In this document: positions 37,917-49,000 of the stretch, piece by piece
How positions within the stretch are numbered: position 1 is the stretch's first letter
How the letters are laid out: the number at the start of each line of letters is the position of its first letter
Origin: Roseovarius sp.
GTDB taxonomy: Bacteria > Pseudomonadota > Alphaproteobacteria > Rhodobacterales > Rhodobacteraceae
Direction: 5' to 3'
Length of the DNA stretch: 51,002 nucleotides
Assembly (NCBI GenBank): GCA_026709325.1
Contig: JAPOTF010000169.1
Span: forward strand, 1 to 51,002
Notes under the pieces: generated by a model
Told to the model about the DNA's origin: nothing
Seen by the model: the letters and a program-made list of their open reading frames with translations, nothing else
The model's database searches: none
Made by a program: the position numbers and the translations under genes

Positions 37917-38125
37917 GAACTTCCGTGGTTTAAGGTCTATCGAAGAATATTTGTTTATGGATGTTCTGTCCATACCAAATGAACTGCTTCCGCATCAATA
38001 CTTGGGATACTTGAATTCGGCAATCCCATAAAATTTTTGGCAAATATGAAAAAAATGCCGTTATTGTAAATTTGCTTATCACACTATATATCAAGAATGA
38101 TTTTTAAAACATGAAAGCTGCATCC

Positions 38126-38779
38126 ATGACCGACTATTCGGCTAGACGCCTGACTATGGTTGACACGCAGATTCGACCTTCCGATGTGACAAAATTCCCG
38201 ATTATTGAAGCCATGATGAATGTGCCTCGAGAGTTGTTCATTCCTTCCGTTCTACGCGAAGCGGCCTATGCGGGAAACAATATAGACCTCGGCGAAGGGT
38301 GCGTTATGCTTGAACCGAGAACACTCGCGAAAATGCTTGATGTTCTTGATATACAGAATGACGAACTGGTTTTGGACATAGGCTGCGGATACGGATATTC
38401 ATCGGCGGTTATTTCACGCCTGGCGGAGGCAGTGGTCGCAGTTGAGCAAAACTCCGCTTGCATCGCGGAAGCAGGCGAGTCTCTCGCCGAAACGGGGATT
38501 GACAATGTTCTGGTTGAAGAGCGGATGCTGGTCAGCGGCGCTTCGGAACACGGACCTTATGACGTGATTATAATTCAGGGAGCCATTGAGCGGCTTCCGG
38601 ACAATATCAAGGGCCAGTTGAAGGATGGCGGACGAATATGCGCCCTCTTCAGTGAAAGCGCTCTTGGCGTCGTGCGCATCGGATATATGAAAAATGGCGA
38701 TATCAATTGGCGTTTTGTCTTCAATGCCAATGCGCCAGTCCTCCCGGGATTTGAAAAACGTCCTTCTTTTGCGTTGTAA
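38126..38779 (+). CDS. Protein-L-isoaspartate O-methyltransferase-like protein
   Basis: SAM-dependent methyltransferase of the Pcm family, 217 residues from the ATG at 38126 (MTDYSARR). The SAM-binding segment LVLDIGCGYGYSSAVIS is near residue 80. In alphaproteobacteria this short branch sits before tolC, and it often lacks the complete catalytic set of true Pcm, so isoaspartate repair is not assured. The usual order is kept here: tolC starts 24 bases later. Confidence 0.82.
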   Translation: MTDYSARRLTMVDTQIRPSDVTKFPIIEAMMNVPRELFIPSVLREAAYAGNNIDLGEGCVMLEPRTLAKMLDVLDIQNDELVLDIGCGYGYSSAVISRLAEAVVAVEQNSACIAEAGESLAETGIDNVLVEERMLVSGASEHGPYDVIIIQGAIERLPDNIKGQLKDGGRICALFSESALGVVRIGYMKNGDINWRFVFNANAPVLPGFEKRPSFAL

Positions 38780-38803
38780 ACAATCTCATTGGGTTGGTCG
38801 GAT

Positions 38804-40219
38804 ATGGCAATTCGCGGAATGCGCATTATCGGGAGTTTTATGCTGGCTATGTCGCTATCCGCGACTTGTGCCGGCGCATTGCTGGCGCAGTCCTTTTCGG
38901 AAACGCTTGCGGGCGCGTATAACGGCAGCGGTTTGATAGAGCAGTATAGAGCTTTGCTCAGGGCCGCAGACGAAGACGTGGCAAAGACGGCCTCGGAACT
39001 CAAGCCCATCATTAACTGGTCTTCGGGATTTAACCATGAGTTTGGCCGAGCCAGGCAGAGTTCAATGTCAGGAAAAGTGAATTTGGAAAGCAATACGGTC
39101 AGTCTGGGTCTGACGGCAAGTCTTCTCATCTATGATTTTGGCGGTACCAAATCGCGTCTCAAGGCGGCCGAGGAAACCGTGCTTGCAACTCGCGAAACAC
39201 TCAGGGGAATTGAACAGCAGGTTCTTCTGCGCGCGGTGCGGGCATATATGGATGTGCTGCGCAGCAATGAATTTCTGGAACTTCGAGACAACAATATTGC
39301 CTTGCTGGAAGGGGAACTGAATGCCGCCAGAAACAGATATGACGTTGGTGCCGTAACGCGTACCGATGTCGCGCTGGCTGAAGCAAGGTTGGCTTCAGCC
39401 AAAAGTGGCCTTGCAACTGCAGAGGGCAACCTGTTGCAGGCAATTGAGGAATATCAGTCCGTATCGGGCATCACGCTGGAGGAACTTGATGTGCCTGACG
39501 CCCTGCCGGAAATCTCCAGTGACGTTGAGGAGTCCAAATCCGTAGCCTTGCGAAATCATCCGGATATGCTCGGAATTCAGCATGAAGTTGCCGCGGCGGA
39601 ACTGGCAGTGGCCGCTGCTCAGGCGGGCATGTTTCCCAAACTAAACATTACCGGTGGATTAAATGGAACGGAATACCTTGACGATTCCCGTTTCTCTCGC
39701 GGCGGTCGCATTGGGGTTGAGCTAAAAGGGCCGATATATCGCGGTGGACTTCAAAGCGCCAATTTGCGGCAGGCCATGGCACGACGCGACTCCCTGAGAG
39801 GCAGACTGCACGAGGTTCAAAAACGTGTAATGCAGGATGTGGGCAATACGCATGCGATACTTGAAACCGCTCAGGCGAGTCTGGAGGCGATACAGGAACA
39901 GGTGATGGCCGCAAATATAGCATTCAACGGCGTGCGGGAAGAGGCAAATCTGGGAGCGAGAACCACGCTTGATGTTCTCAACGCTGAACAGGAATTGCTG
40001 GAAGCGGAGGCAGATCTCATATCTGCCGAAGCCGATGTCTATGTTCTGGCGTATTCGCTGCTGGAGAAAATGGGCCTGATGACCGCGCGGGATCTGAATC
40101 TAAATGTGCAGACATACGATCCGGCGGCCTATTACGAACTGATAAAAAACGCGCCTGTCCAAAACAGTCCTCAGGGCAGAAAACTTGATAGAATACTTCG
40201 CGCCATTGGCCAGCAATAG
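38804..40219 (+). CDS. tolC: TolC family outer-membrane efflux protein
   Basis: Outer-membrane channel for type I secretion and drug efflux, 471 residues. A signal peptide ends near LLAQS. The mature protein is the duplicated TolC/OEP repeat, with long coiled-coil helices and the paired VGAVTRTDVALAEARLASA and LGARTTLDVLNAEQELLEAE segments that mark the two halves. The ATG at 38804 was chosen over an in-frame TTG at 38789. Partners (membrane fusion protein, ABC or RND pump) are not in the window. valS, which usually follows tolC closely in alphaproteobacteria, is 6 kb away on the other strand. Confidence 0.92.
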   Translation: MAIRGMRIIGSFMLAMSLSATCAGALLAQSFSETLAGAYNGSGLIEQYRALLRAADEDVAKTASELKPIINWSSGFNHEFGRARQSSMSGKVNLESNTVSLGLTASLLIYDFGGTKSRLKAAEETVLATRETLRGIEQQVLLRAVRAYMDVLRSNEFLELRDNNIALLEGELNAARNRYDVGAVTRTDVALAEARLASAKSGLATAEGNLLQAIEEYQSVSGITLEELDVPDALPEISSDVEESKSVALRNHPDMLGIQHEVAAAELAVAAAQAGMFPKLNITGGLNGTEYLDDSRFSRGGRIGVELKGPIYRGGLQSANLRQAMARRDSLRGRLHEVQKRVMQDVGNTHAILETAQASLEAIQEQVMAANIAFNGVREEANLGARTTLDVLNAEQELLEAEADLISAEADVYVLAYSLLEKMGLMTARDLNLNVQTYDPAAYYELIKNAPVQNSPQGRKLDRILRAIGQQ

Positions 40220-40277
40220 AATGTATGCCGCCGAGTCTTCGCGTTGGCCTGCATTGCCAAACCCGGGACAAGCGGCA

Positions 40278-41744
40278 TCAAGTTGTCTGTCTGAATGCCG
40301 ATGACAGATTGTGCAGACGGTTCAAATCCATTGAATTTTCGAGATGATCCGCAAGGGAATCAAGCGTGATGTCGATCTCGTCAGTATAGCTGGCCGATGA
40401 AGCGGTTCCAAGTTCTTGCAGGTATGAGGCCCGGAAACCGTCAGCCGCAAACAGGCCATGTATGTAGCATCCGCGAATGCGCCCATTGACGGAGGCGGCG
40501 CCTTCATTTCTTCCATCGACTTCAAGCCAGGCCCTTGTGCAATCCGGACCCTCCGTTTTTCCAATGTGTATTTCATAGCCGGTAACGGGTTCGCCTGTTG
40601 GCTTGTGGATTCCCGATGCAAGGGATAGTCTTTTCTCCGGCACCATGATGGTTGATACATCTAGAAACCCGAGGCCATCTATTGTCGTTGCCGGGCCTTC
40701 GATTCCCTGCGGATCGGAAATCTTGCGGCCAAGCATCTGATAGCCTCCGCAAATGCCCAATACGTGACCACCTCTTCTGATATGGGCCCGAAGATCAATA
40801 TCCCAGCCATTTCTTCTGAATTCCCGCAAATCGGCGATAGTGGATTTGCTTCCGGGTATGAGCACAAGAATGGCATCACCGGGGAGAGCTCTTCCCGATT
40901 CCACAATTTCGACACTCACTTCCGGTTCGGCTGAAAGAGGGTCCAGATCGTCAAAATTTGCAATGCGGCCAAGACGCGGAACCGCGATTTTGCAGTTTCC
41001 TTTACCTCTCGTTCTGCCGACAATATCCATAACGTCTTCAGCGGGCAGTTTCCAGGAGTCGGCAAACCAGGGAATTAGGCCAAGCGAATCCCATTTAGTC
41101 CGATTGGCAATCTCATCCATCCCATTTTGAAAAAGCGACGGATCACCATGAAACTTGTTTATCGCGAATGCTTTTATTCGTCCGCCATCCTCGTTGGAGA
41201 GAACTGCTTTTGTGCCAACCAGTTGGGCAATAACGCCTCCACGGTGGATGTCTCCGATGAGGACCACGGGAATTTCCGCAGCTTCGGCAAATCCCATATT
41301 CGCGATGTCGCCATCGCGCAGGTTTGTTTCCGCGGGGCTGCCTGCGCCTTCAACTATTATCAGATCGGCAGATGAGGATAATCTAGCGAGGCTTTCAAGT
41401 GCGGGCTTTAGCAACTGGCTTTTTTGGGTTGCGTATTCCCTTGCCCGCATGGTGGCATGTCTTTTTCCATGTACAATAATCTGTGCGCCGGTTTCGGTTT
41501 CAGGTTTAAGTAGAATTGGATTCATATCGGTGTGGGCGGGTATGCGGGCGGCAATCGCCTGCAATGCCTGCGATCGCCCTATTTCGCCGCCATTTGCCGT
41601 GACTGCGGCATTGTTGGACATGTTTTGAGGTTTAAATGGCGCAACGCTGATTCCCCGGTTTGCAAATGCTCTGCAAAGACCGGCGACAATTAGGGATTTG
41701 CCCACATTCGAACCGGTTCCCTGGATCATTATTGCCCGTGACAC
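40278..41744 (-). CDS. cobQ: Cobyric acid synthase CobQ
   Basis: Glutamine-dependent amidotransferase that adds four amide groups to adenosylcobyrinate a,c-diamide in vitamin B12 synthesis; 488 residues. The N-terminal P-loop-like domain begins with [12 protein letters not shown], and [10 protein letters not shown] is diagnostic of CobQ. The C-terminal glutaminase domain has the nucleophile Cys332 in GICGGYQ and His429 in CYIHGLF. No other cob gene and no cobalamin riboswitch are seen. Upstream, a divergent small membrane-protein gene starts only 57 bases away. Confidence 0.96.
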   Translation of the reverse strand: MSRAIMIQGTGSNVGKSLIVAGLCRAFANRGISVAPFKPQNMSNNAAVTANGGEIGRSQALQAIAARIPAHTDMNPILLKPETETGAQIIVHGKRHATMRAREYATQKSQLLKPALESLARLSSSADLIIVEGAGSPAETNLRDGDIANMGFAEAAEIPVVLIGDIHRGGVIAQLVGTKAVLSNEDGGRIKAFAINKFHGDPSLFQNGMDEIANRTKWDSLGLIPWFADSWKLPAEDVMDIVGRTRGKGNCKIAVPRLGRIANFDDLDPLSAEPEVSVEIVESGRALPGDAILVLIPGSKSTIADLREFRRNGWDIDLRAHIRRGGHVLGICGGYQMLGRKISDPQGIEGPATTIDGLGFLDVSTIMVPEKRLSLASGIHKPTGEPVTGYEIHIGKTEGPDCTRAWLEVDGRNEGAASVNGRIRGCYIHGLFAADGFRASYLQELGTASSASYTDEIDITLDSLADHLENSMDLNRLHNLSSAFRQTT

Positions 41745-41801
41745 AACATGCCTCCATAGTGTGAGTGTTCTGATACTGAATCAGCGAGGCCATGTATACT
41801 T

Positions 41802-42386
41802 GTGAACACGCCGGCACATGTGATTCTTGCAGTTGCGGTCTTTGCAAGGCCTCAAGAAACCCGACGCACCCTTGCCGCCGCGGCCGGGGCGATAGTTCCG
41901 GATCTTTCGCTTTATCTTATGGCGGGCACGTCTCTATTTCTTCTCGGGATGTCTCCGGAACATGTATTTGGGACTTTGTATTATTCAGATGCGTGGCAAA
42001 GAGTTTTTTCAATTGATAACTCCATTATATTGTGGGGGGCCGGTTTTTTGCTGTCATGGTGGTTTGGCGCGCGGATATTAATCGCGTTCACTGCATCCGG
42101 GTTGATGCATCTGATGCTCGACTTGCCTTTGCATCATGATGATGGCCGTCCTCATTTCTGGCCGGTAAGCGACTGGATATTCGAAAGCCCCATCAGTTAT
42201 TGGGATGCGGCGCACCATGCCGACATTGTTGGTTCAGTGGAAACGGTTCTATCGCTGTTACTGTGTATAATGCTTCTGCGCAGGTTCAAAGGCCTTGCTT
42301 CACGTTTTCTAATCTGCGTTCTTGCGGGCTTTCAGCTGTTTCCGTATTTCATTTGGGCGGTTTTCTTCGCAATGAACGGTGCGTAA
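41802..42386 (+). CDS. Small integral membrane protein (cobQ-neighbour family)
   Basis: 194-residue membrane protein with about five hydrophobic segments, starting at GTG. Conserved polar motifs are HVI near residue 6, DLSLYLMAG near 35 and LMLDLPLHHDDGRPHFWPVSDW near 105-126, where several His/Asp residues in hydrophobic surroundings suggest metal binding. It resembles the DUF457/YdjM-like putative membrane hydrolases. Databases often call this family a cobalamin biosynthesis protein because it is found near cobQ, but there is no direct evidence for that role. It is divergent from cobQ. Confidence 0.65.
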   Translation: MNTPAHVILAVAVFARPQETRRTLAAAAGAIVPDLSLYLMAGTSLFLLGMSPEHVFGTLYYSDAWQRVFSIDNSIILWGAGFLLSWWFGARILIAFTASGLMHLMLDLPLHHDDGRPHFWPVSDWIFESPISYWDAAHHADIVGSVETVLSLLLCIMLLRRFKGLASRFLICVLAGFQLFPYFIWAVFFAMNGA

Positions 42387-42652
42387 AAACATGCAGCGCT
42401 CCCCGGATGGCATGGCGCGCGATGGCAACCCGGTGTCGGAAAAAATCAAATCCCAATTGCGGGTGCTGAATATTGCGCCATTGCCATGCCGGGCACATGC
42501 GATTTCGATCATCATGGTGAGAGGAATCAAGTGGCGATTGCAACTTGTTTGTTATAGGCGCGACATCAGTAAAATATGAAAATGGGCAAAATTGCCTTTA
42601 TTTTCGGATTTATGTGGGGATGTTCTCTGTTTTGACCAATATCGCATGTATA
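42387..42652. other. Intergenic region with a weak small frame
   Basis: A + strand frame from 42379 to 42579 (66 codons, with MARDGNPVSEKIKSQLRVLN inside) overlaps the end of the membrane-protein gene by eight bases. Its composition is not convincing and I know no match, so I do not call a gene. The rest is spacer before the converging DUF6280 gene. Confidence 0.35.
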
Positions 42653-42982
42653 TCAGGCAGCTTCAACCTCTGCATCTGCCTCGGCGGCGGCTCGACGCTC
42701 GCTTTCTTCGCGAGACAGTGCAACCGATGTGCGCACGCCTTTTGACACGAAATTCATAAGGCCGACAACAACCCTTTCATTTGGGTCGATTCCGGCACAG
42801 CTAAGCACTTCGCGTCCATCCCGCGAACGCGCCCATCGGGCGATTTGCTCTGGACCGTTGCCATATCGGGTGTGATCTGCGATTGCGTCATCCAGAGCGG
42901 CCAGTACGACGGCCGAGAAAAGTTTGCGCGCACGACTTCCCTGTTCGGAACTAAAAGCCGTGCCATCAACGAAATCTTTCAT
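42653..42982 (-). CDS. DUF6280 family protein
   Basis: A 109-residue soluble protein beginning MKDFVDGTAFSSEQGSRARK and containing the highly conserved YGNGPEQIARWARSRDGREV and SKGVRTSVALSREESERR segments. I know this family mainly from Rhodobacterales, where it is nearly invariant but of unknown function. The ATG at 42982 matches the conserved beginning; an upstream in-frame ATG at 43009 adds nine residues. It helps place the organism. Confidence 0.83.
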   Translation of the reverse strand: MKDFVDGTAFSSEQGSRARKLFSAVVLAALDDAIADHTRYGNGPEQIARWARSRDGREVLSCAGIDPNERVVVGLMNFVSKGVRTSVALSREESERRAAAEADAEVEAA

Positions 42983-43190
42983 GTTTCGTCCTTGTTGGTT
43001 TTTCTTCAATTTACAGTATAGCGTCTATAATGACGCAAAAGGTTTGATTCGGCCATAACTTTTATCATGTAACATGGCAATTTTGTGAATTTTTTTGCAA
43101 TTTGGGAAATTTCCATGCCACTTGCTTGATAGCCTGTTGATGAATATAGGCATGATCGATAATCCATCAACCAGTAAAGCGGTTTGAATT

Positions 43191-43754
43191 ATGGCAAAAA
43201 TAAACGGAAACGAGATACGGCCCGGTAATGTCCTGGAGCATAATGACGGACTTTGGAGCGCGGTAAAGGTTGAACATGTCAAACCGGGAAAGGGGGGCGC
43301 TTTCGCTCAGGTTGAATTGCGAAATCTGCGTAATGGATCGAAACTAAACGAGAGGTTTAGAAGTGCCGACAAGGTTGAACGCGTTCGTCTTGAACAGAAG
43401 GATCAGCAGTTTCTTTATGAAAGTGATGGAATGCTGGTTTTTATGGATACCGAGACATACGAGCAGATTGAATTGTCGGCCGACCTGCTCGGAGACCGGC
43501 GGCCGTTTTTGCAGGATGGCATGACAATTACCATCGAGTTTCATGAAAGTGAGGCTCTTAACGCCAGATTGCCACAAAAAGTCATATGTCTGGTGGCGGA
43601 AACGGAACCGGTGGTAAAGGGTCAGACGGCGGCAAACAGTTTCAAGCCCGCTGTGCTCGACAATGGCGTCAAGGTGATGGTGCCTCCCTTTGTTGATCAG
43701 GGAGAGAACATTGCTGTGAATACGGAAACCATGGAATACTCGGAAAGAGCCTAA
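43191..43754 (+). CDS. efp: Translation elongation factor P
   Basis: 187-residue factor that rescues ribosomes stalled at polyproline. The N-terminal KOW-like domain has KPGKGGAF with Lys34 at the tip, the residue modified in several bacteria; two OB domains follow, ending with [11 protein letters not shown]. Standard length. The modifying genes epmA/epmB are not nearby. Its stop codon overlaps the stop of the converging ygfZ gene by four bases. Confidence 0.97.
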   Translation: MAKINGNEIRPGNVLEHNDGLWSAVKVEHVKPGKGGAFAQVELRNLRNGSKLNERFRSADKVERVRLEQKDQQFLYESDGMLVFMDTETYEQIELSADLLGDRRPFLQDGMTITIEFHESEALNARLPQKVICLVAETEPVVKGQTAANSFKPAVLDNGVKVMVPPFVDQGENIAVNTETMEYSERA

Positions 43755-44491
43755 CAAGACACCGCCCTAAAACAAACTTTGGCGTCACCGGCTTTCATCC
43801 GGTCTCCTGTACGATCAAACCGCAAATGCGCAATCGCCCGCGCGCCAGATTGGGTAAAAAGCGTGCCAATGGTTTTGTCGTCCCTTGTTATGCTTGTGCC
43901 AACGGGCGCAGCGCCTGCAATTTCAACAACTGCCAGACCTTTTCGAAGTTCGGTCTTGTGTTTCATTCGCGCGGTAACTTCCTGACCCACAAAACAGCCC
44001 TTTTTAAAGTCAACCCCGTTTAGACGTTCAAACCCGGCTTCCAAAATATAGCTGTTTTGCGTCAGTTCCACTCCCGATTCCGGTATGCAATGCTTTACGC
44101 GGATTTTATCCCAATCGGTTCCATCCCCGCCTTCTTGATCACCATACGCCCTCCATCCCATATCGGGATGTCTGGGATCGAGATATGCGCCCTCGGGACG
44201 GTTGCCGATGCCGCGATAAACGCGCAAATCCGAATTTTCAACGTTAACATCTGCTCGAAGTTTATAAATCTTCATGCGAGATGCAAGCATGTCGGCAATG
44301 TTTTCAGCTACATCCAGAAGGATTGCTCCGTTATCGCGAAGCAGAAAAAAATCTGCCATATACTTTCCCTGAGGAGTAAGCATTGCGGCATAAAGCATTC
44401 CGTTCTGAAGACGATTAATGTCATTTGTGATCAGGCCCTGCAGGAATCTTTCCGCATCTGATCCGGTGATTCTCAATATTCTTCGCGGCAT
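43751..44491 (-). CDS. ygfZ: Folate-binding YgfZ-type protein (iron-sulfur assembly)
   Basis: 246-residue tetrahydrofolate-dependent protein that supports maturation of some Fe-S enzymes, related to GcvT. The signature [13 protein letters not shown] is near residue 170; the N-terminal [15 protein letters not shown] is typical. The ATG at 44491 has a GAGG site and starts the conserved part. A much longer frame upstream would read into the divergent glycosyltransferase and is not real. Confidence 0.9.
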   Translation of the reverse strand: MPRRILRITGSDAERFLQGLITNDINRLQNGMLYAAMLTPQGKYMADFFLLRDNGAILLDVAENIADMLASRMKIYKLRADVNVENSDLRVYRGIGNRPEGAYLDPRHPDMGWRAYGDQEGGDGTDWDKIRVKHCIPESGVELTQNSYILEAGFERLNGVDFKKGCFVGQEVTARMKHKTELRKGLAVVEIAGAAPVGTSITRDDKTIGTLFTQSGARAIAHLRFDRTGDRMKAGDAKVCFRAVSC

Positions 44492-44546
44492 TTCGTCCTC
44501 GCATTGCATACGGTTGTAATATAGGTTCGATTTGAAGCCAAAACAA

Positions 44547-45236
44547 ATGATTGCCATGCGCGCCAAACTATCCGTAATAATCCCGGTACTAAACGCACAA
44601 GATGATTTGCCGCAATCGCTTCCCGCACTATGGGAGGGAATGGAGAGGGGTTTGATTCGAGAACTGATTTTATCCGATGGCGGCTCAAATGATGGAACCA
44701 GGGATATTTCCGAAGCGGCTGGAGCAATATGGGTTGCGGGATCTCCGTCGCGAGGAGGACAGTTGCGGCGTGGCGCCGCGACATCATCGGGAGAATGGCT
44801 GTTGTTCCTGCACGCCGATACGATACTTCCCAATGGATGGGCGGAATGTGTCGAAAAGCAGATGGCAAAAGGAAGGCCCGCGGCTTTCCATCTGAGCTTT
44901 GATCACGGAGGTTTGGTTGCCAGATTCGTTTCAGGTTGGGCAAATCTCAGATCAAGGTTGTTAGGGCTTCCATATGGGGACCAGAGTCTGCTTGTTTCCC
45001 GCAGTGAATATGAAGCTATAGGCGGGTACATTGACATACCCATTATGGAAGATATTGCCATGTCCAAAGCTTTGGGTAAAAGGTTGACCCTGATGCCACT
45101 TGCCGCAACCACCAGCGCGAGAAAATACGTTCATGAGGGTTGGTTTGCGCGAGGCGGGCGAAACATTTGGATATTAGGCAGGTACCTGTGCGGCGCGACT
45201 CCCGAAAAGCTTGCAGATGAATATTATGAAAAATGA
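44547..45236 (+). CDS. Family 2 glycosyltransferase
   Basis: 229-residue GT-A type transferase of the TIGR04283-like group. LSVIIPVLNAQDDL opens the nucleotide-sugar domain, LILSDGGSNDGTRDI gives the first acidic motif, FLHADTILP contains the DxD-like metal motif, and PIMEDIAMSKALGKR is the acceptor-side ED motif. Donor and acceptor are unknown; in cyanobacteria and alphaproteobacteria this group often occurs alone. Three starts are possible (44532 TTG, 44547 and 44556 ATG). Confidence 0.86.
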   Translation: MIAMRAKLSVIIPVLNAQDDLPQSLPALWEGMERGLIRELILSDGGSNDGTRDISEAAGAIWVAGSPSRGGQLRRGAATSSGEWLLFLHADTILPNGWAECVEKQMAKGRPAAFHLSFDHGGLVARFVSGWANLRSRLLGLPYGDQSLLVSRSEYEAIGGYIDIPIMEDIAMSKALGKRLTLMPLAATTSARKYVHEGWFARGGRNIWILGRYLCGATPEKLADEYYEK

Positions 45237-45475
45237 CAAATACTTGAAACGGTCCGCATGTGATCATGTTTTACAACCCGCAATTTAATTGAAGCCATTG
45301 AGATTTTTTGAGGCTCGCGCTTCTTATTTGGATTTGTTTTTGCGTGATATTAATCTGCATAATCTATACTGTGAAAACAGGATTCCGTGGCGGCAGGTTC
45401 ACGGCAATCTTCACTGCGGATTTGTTGCGCATGGGTTTATTGCGGCTATTACAGATAAATCAGGATATCAGAGCA
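45237..45475 (+). other. Region before vsr with an in-frame hydrophobic extension
   Basis: From a TTG at 45308 the frame is open into vsr and encodes 56 residues, of which RLALLIWICFCVILICIIYT is a clear membrane-spanning segment. It could be an N-terminal anchor, a separate small protein whose stop has been lost, or chance. An overlapping frame at 45289-45549 is not convincing. Confidence 0.35.
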
Positions 45476-45895
45476 ATGGCAGACAAAATATCAAAAGAGC
45501 ATCGAAGTTGGGTTATGTCCCGCATCAAAAACAAGGATACCAAGCCTGAAAAGCTCCTTCGGAGTTTGCTTCACCGTGAAGGCTATAGATTTCGGTTGCA
45601 TGTCCGCAACCTGCCAGGCAAACCGGACGTTGTTTTTCCGAAATATAAAACCGTCATTTTCGTTCACGGCTGCTTCTGGCATCGGCATGAAGGTTGCCCA
45701 AATGCCACCACTCCGAAGACCCGCGTCGCATTCTGGGAAGGCAAGTTTAAAAGAACCATGGAGCGGGACCGGCAAAATCAGAGGGAGTTGATGGCTTTGG
45801 GCTGGAGAGTGATTGTAGTATGGGAGTGCGAGTTAAAGCGGAATCGCAATGAACTCATTGCAAATCTGAAAGACAAATTAACAGAGCGCAAATAG
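45476..45895 (+). CDS. vsr: Very short patch repair (Vsr) endonuclease
   Basis: Endonuclease that nicks next to T-G mismatches formed by deamination of 5-methylcytosine; 139 residues. Asp51 in GKPDVVFP is the catalytic metal ligand, with Cys66, His69, His71 and Cys74 in HGCFWHRHEGC matching the active-site and zinc positions of E. coli Vsr; residue 63 is Val rather than Thr. The typical beginning MADKISKEHRSWVMSRI fixes the start at 45476. No cytosine methyltransferase gene adjoins it, which is unusual. It is convergent with valS. Confidence 0.9.
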   Translation: MADKISKEHRSWVMSRIKNKDTKPEKLLRSLLHREGYRFRLHVRNLPGKPDVVFPKYKTVIFVHGCFWHRHEGCPNATTPKTRVAFWEGKFKRTMERDRQNQRELMALGWRVIVVWECELKRNRNELIANLKDKLTERK

Positions 45896-46063
45896 ATCCA
45901 TGTAGGTTGCTGTCACAACGACAAAAAGTCTCTTTGGATCATTTCGTCAACTGATGATTTCCGTAAATTGACGATTTTGCAGAGTTTCCATGTACAATCT
46001 TCATGAATTATGAAAAACATAAAATATCATCTGGAATTTGCCATTCAATTTCAGTGACATGTT
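45896..46063. other. Convergent spacer between vsr and valS
   Basis: AT-rich and without a gene. A 7-bp inverted repeat (46055-46061 with 46065-46071) overlaps the valS stop codon; no T-run follows on the minus strand, so termination there is uncertain. Confidence 0.35.
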
Positions 46064-49000
46064 TCATGTCAGTTCGCCAAGCCTGTCGAGAGCGGTTCGA
46101 ATTTTGCATTCCTCCTCCATTCGCGCCGAGAGGTTTTCGCGGGCCTCCTCGACTATCTCCCCCGGAGCCTTTTCAACAAATCTTGGATTGTCCAGTTTGC
46201 CCTTAAGACCGACTATCTCCTTTTGCAATTTGCGCAAGGTGTTTTCCAAGCGCGTTTTCTCTTTGCCGACGTCAATCATGTCAGCCAGTGGAAGACCGAA
46301 ACTGCCGCCTTCAACAGGGATTGCAATGCAGCCTTTCGGATACACTCCGACCCACTTTATACTGCCAATGCGGGCGAGTTTGCGGATCATTGCCTCATTT
46401 CGATCCCATGCGGCGCGCCCCTTTTCATCCAGACCTTCAGACAAAACCGGAACATGCAAGCCCGCGGGAACATGAACCTGCGAACGGGCGGAACGAATTC
46501 TTTCAATCAGGGTTGTCGCCCAGCCCATTTCCATGTCGGCGGCAATGTCAATTAGCTCTTCACCGTAGGTTGGCCAGTCCGCATGGATGAGCATGGTTGA
46601 TCGATTTCCCGCGGTTTGCCAGAGCTCCTCGGTAATGAAAGGCATGATTGGATGTAAAAGTATTAGACACTGATCAACTACCCATCCCATTGTCTCTTGC
46701 GTTTCCCTGATGGTTGCGTCATTGCCGTCAAGCAGCAGGGGTTTGGAAAATTCAAGATACCAGTCGCATACAACGCCCCAGACAAATGCGTAAAGCGCGT
46801 TTGCGGCGTCATTAAAGCGATACAGTTTCAGCGCGCTATCAACGGCGACCCGGGTTTTAGCCGTCTCGCCGACAATCCAGCGATTGACGGTTGCATGGGG
46901 TTTTGGAATGCTGCCATCGCTTCCGAAGCCGCCGTTCATTTCTGCAAAGCGAACCGCGTTCCAGAGTTTTGTCCCAAAATTGCGATATCCCTTGATCCGC
47001 TCCATGTCGAGTTTAAGAACCCCGCCCAGAGATGCCATCGCCGCATTGGCAAATCGAAGAGCGTCCGCTCCGTATTGATCAATGATTTCAAGCGGATCAA
47101 TTACATTTCCCGTGGATTTCGACATCTTTCTGCCTTTGGCGTCGCGTACCAGTCCATGTAGATAGACGTCATGGAAGGGAATGCGTTTTTCGACCGGCAG
47201 ACTTTCGGGAAGCACGGCCATCTGCATCATCATCATTCGCGCAACCCAGAAGAAAAGGATATCCTGACCGGTTATGAGAACCGAAGTGGGAAAATAGCGC
47301 TTAAGTTCGGGTGTGTCTTCCGGCCATCCCAAAGTGCCAATGGGCCAAAGGCCGGATGAGAACCAAGTGTCCAGCACATCGTCGTCGCGCTCCAATGGCA
47401 GCTGTCCCTGCTCAAGCAGCTCGTCCGCGTTTGCCAAATGCGATTTGAGGTTGATTTCAATATTGGAATTCTCAATTTCAAGATAATTGAATTTCGCCTC
47501 GAGGTACTTGCGGTATTGCGCGACTGCTTGATCTTCCGTGGTTGCGCAAAATCGCAAAATCCCTTCCTGAACACCGTATTCCCTGTCGATTTCGGAGTCG
47601 TCGGACAAGGTTGTCAATTCATCAATGTTTCTGCCGCTTTCCGCTGCTTGGGCGATCTCATGGTGATTGTTGTCCGCAAGTAGACGGCCGCGTTCCGTGG
47701 TTATGGGCTTTCCATACCAAACGGGTATCTGATGTCCCCACCAAAGCTGGCGGGAAATGCACCATGGTTCAATGTTTTCCAGCCAGTGAAAATAGGTTTT
47801 CTCGCCGGATTCGGGCATTATTTCGACTGCGCCGTTTTTAGCCGCTTTTATGGCAGGCCCGACTATTTTGCGGGTGTCCACAAACCATTGACTTGTCAGC
47901 ATTGGCTCGATCACAACCTTGGAGCGGTCGCCGAATGGCTGCATTATCGGCTTTGATTCAACAAGAGGCACATGTGTTTCGGTGTGGTCGGAATCTGATG
48001 CCCGATCATTACTTTGGCCAAGTCTGGCATCGTCCGGCGAGGTCATTATGGCCAGGCCTTCGGACGTTATTTCGGCAACAACCGCCTTTCGCGCCTCAAA
48101 TCTATCCATGCCGCGCAAATGGTCGGGAACGAGATTGATTAAATTGTCAATTTCATAATCGTCAATTTTCTTTCCATCCAGAATTTGCCGGGCCATGTTT
48201 GCGGCTTCCGCATAAGGCAGGCCATCATTGCGCATGTTTCCCTTGACATCCATCAGGCGATACATCGGTATGCCGCCTCGTTTGGCCACCTGATAGTCGT
48301 TGAAATCATGCGCGCCCGTGATTTTAACCGCTCCGGAACCGAAATCCGGGTCCGGATATTCGTCGGTGACAATCGGAATCATGCGGCGGTGCTCTTTTGG
48401 TCCGACGGGTATTTCACATAGTTTCCCCACTATGGGAGAATAGCGCCTGTCCGAAGGATGAACAGCAACCGCCCCGTCGCCAAGCATGGTTTCCGGCCTG
48501 GTGGTGGCAATGGAAATGTAGTCTCTTTCCTCTTGAATCAGTATGGTTCCGTCTGCGTCCTTTTCGACATATGTGTATGTTTCGCCTCCGGCGAGCGGAT
48601 ATTTGAAATGCCACATGTGGCCCGCGACTTCGAGGTTCTCGACTTCAAGGTCGGAAATGGCCGTTTCAAATTTGGGGTCCCAGTTCACAAGCCGCTTGCC
48701 CCGGTAGATTAAACCCTTGTTGTACAGTTTCACAAAGACCTGAATTACCGCATCGGGAAAATTTCCGGACATTGTGAACGCCTCGCGGGACCAGTCGCAA
48801 CTCGCTCCCAAACGCTTAAGCTGATTGATTATTGTGCCGCCTGACTCCTCTTTCCAGTTCCAGACGTTCTCAAGGAATTTTTCGCGCCCCATGTCCTGCC
48901 GATGTTCTCCGCCTTCTTCCGCAAGTTTACGTTCGACGACCATTTGCGTAGCGATACCCGCATGGTCCGTGCCCGGTTGCCACAGCGTGTCAAAGCCTTG

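Noticed and set aside
43751..44833. A 360-codon version of the YgfZ gene
   Set aside because: The first 114 codons are antisense to the glycosyltransferase gene and do not resemble YgfZ; the conserved part starts at 44491 with a good ribosome site.
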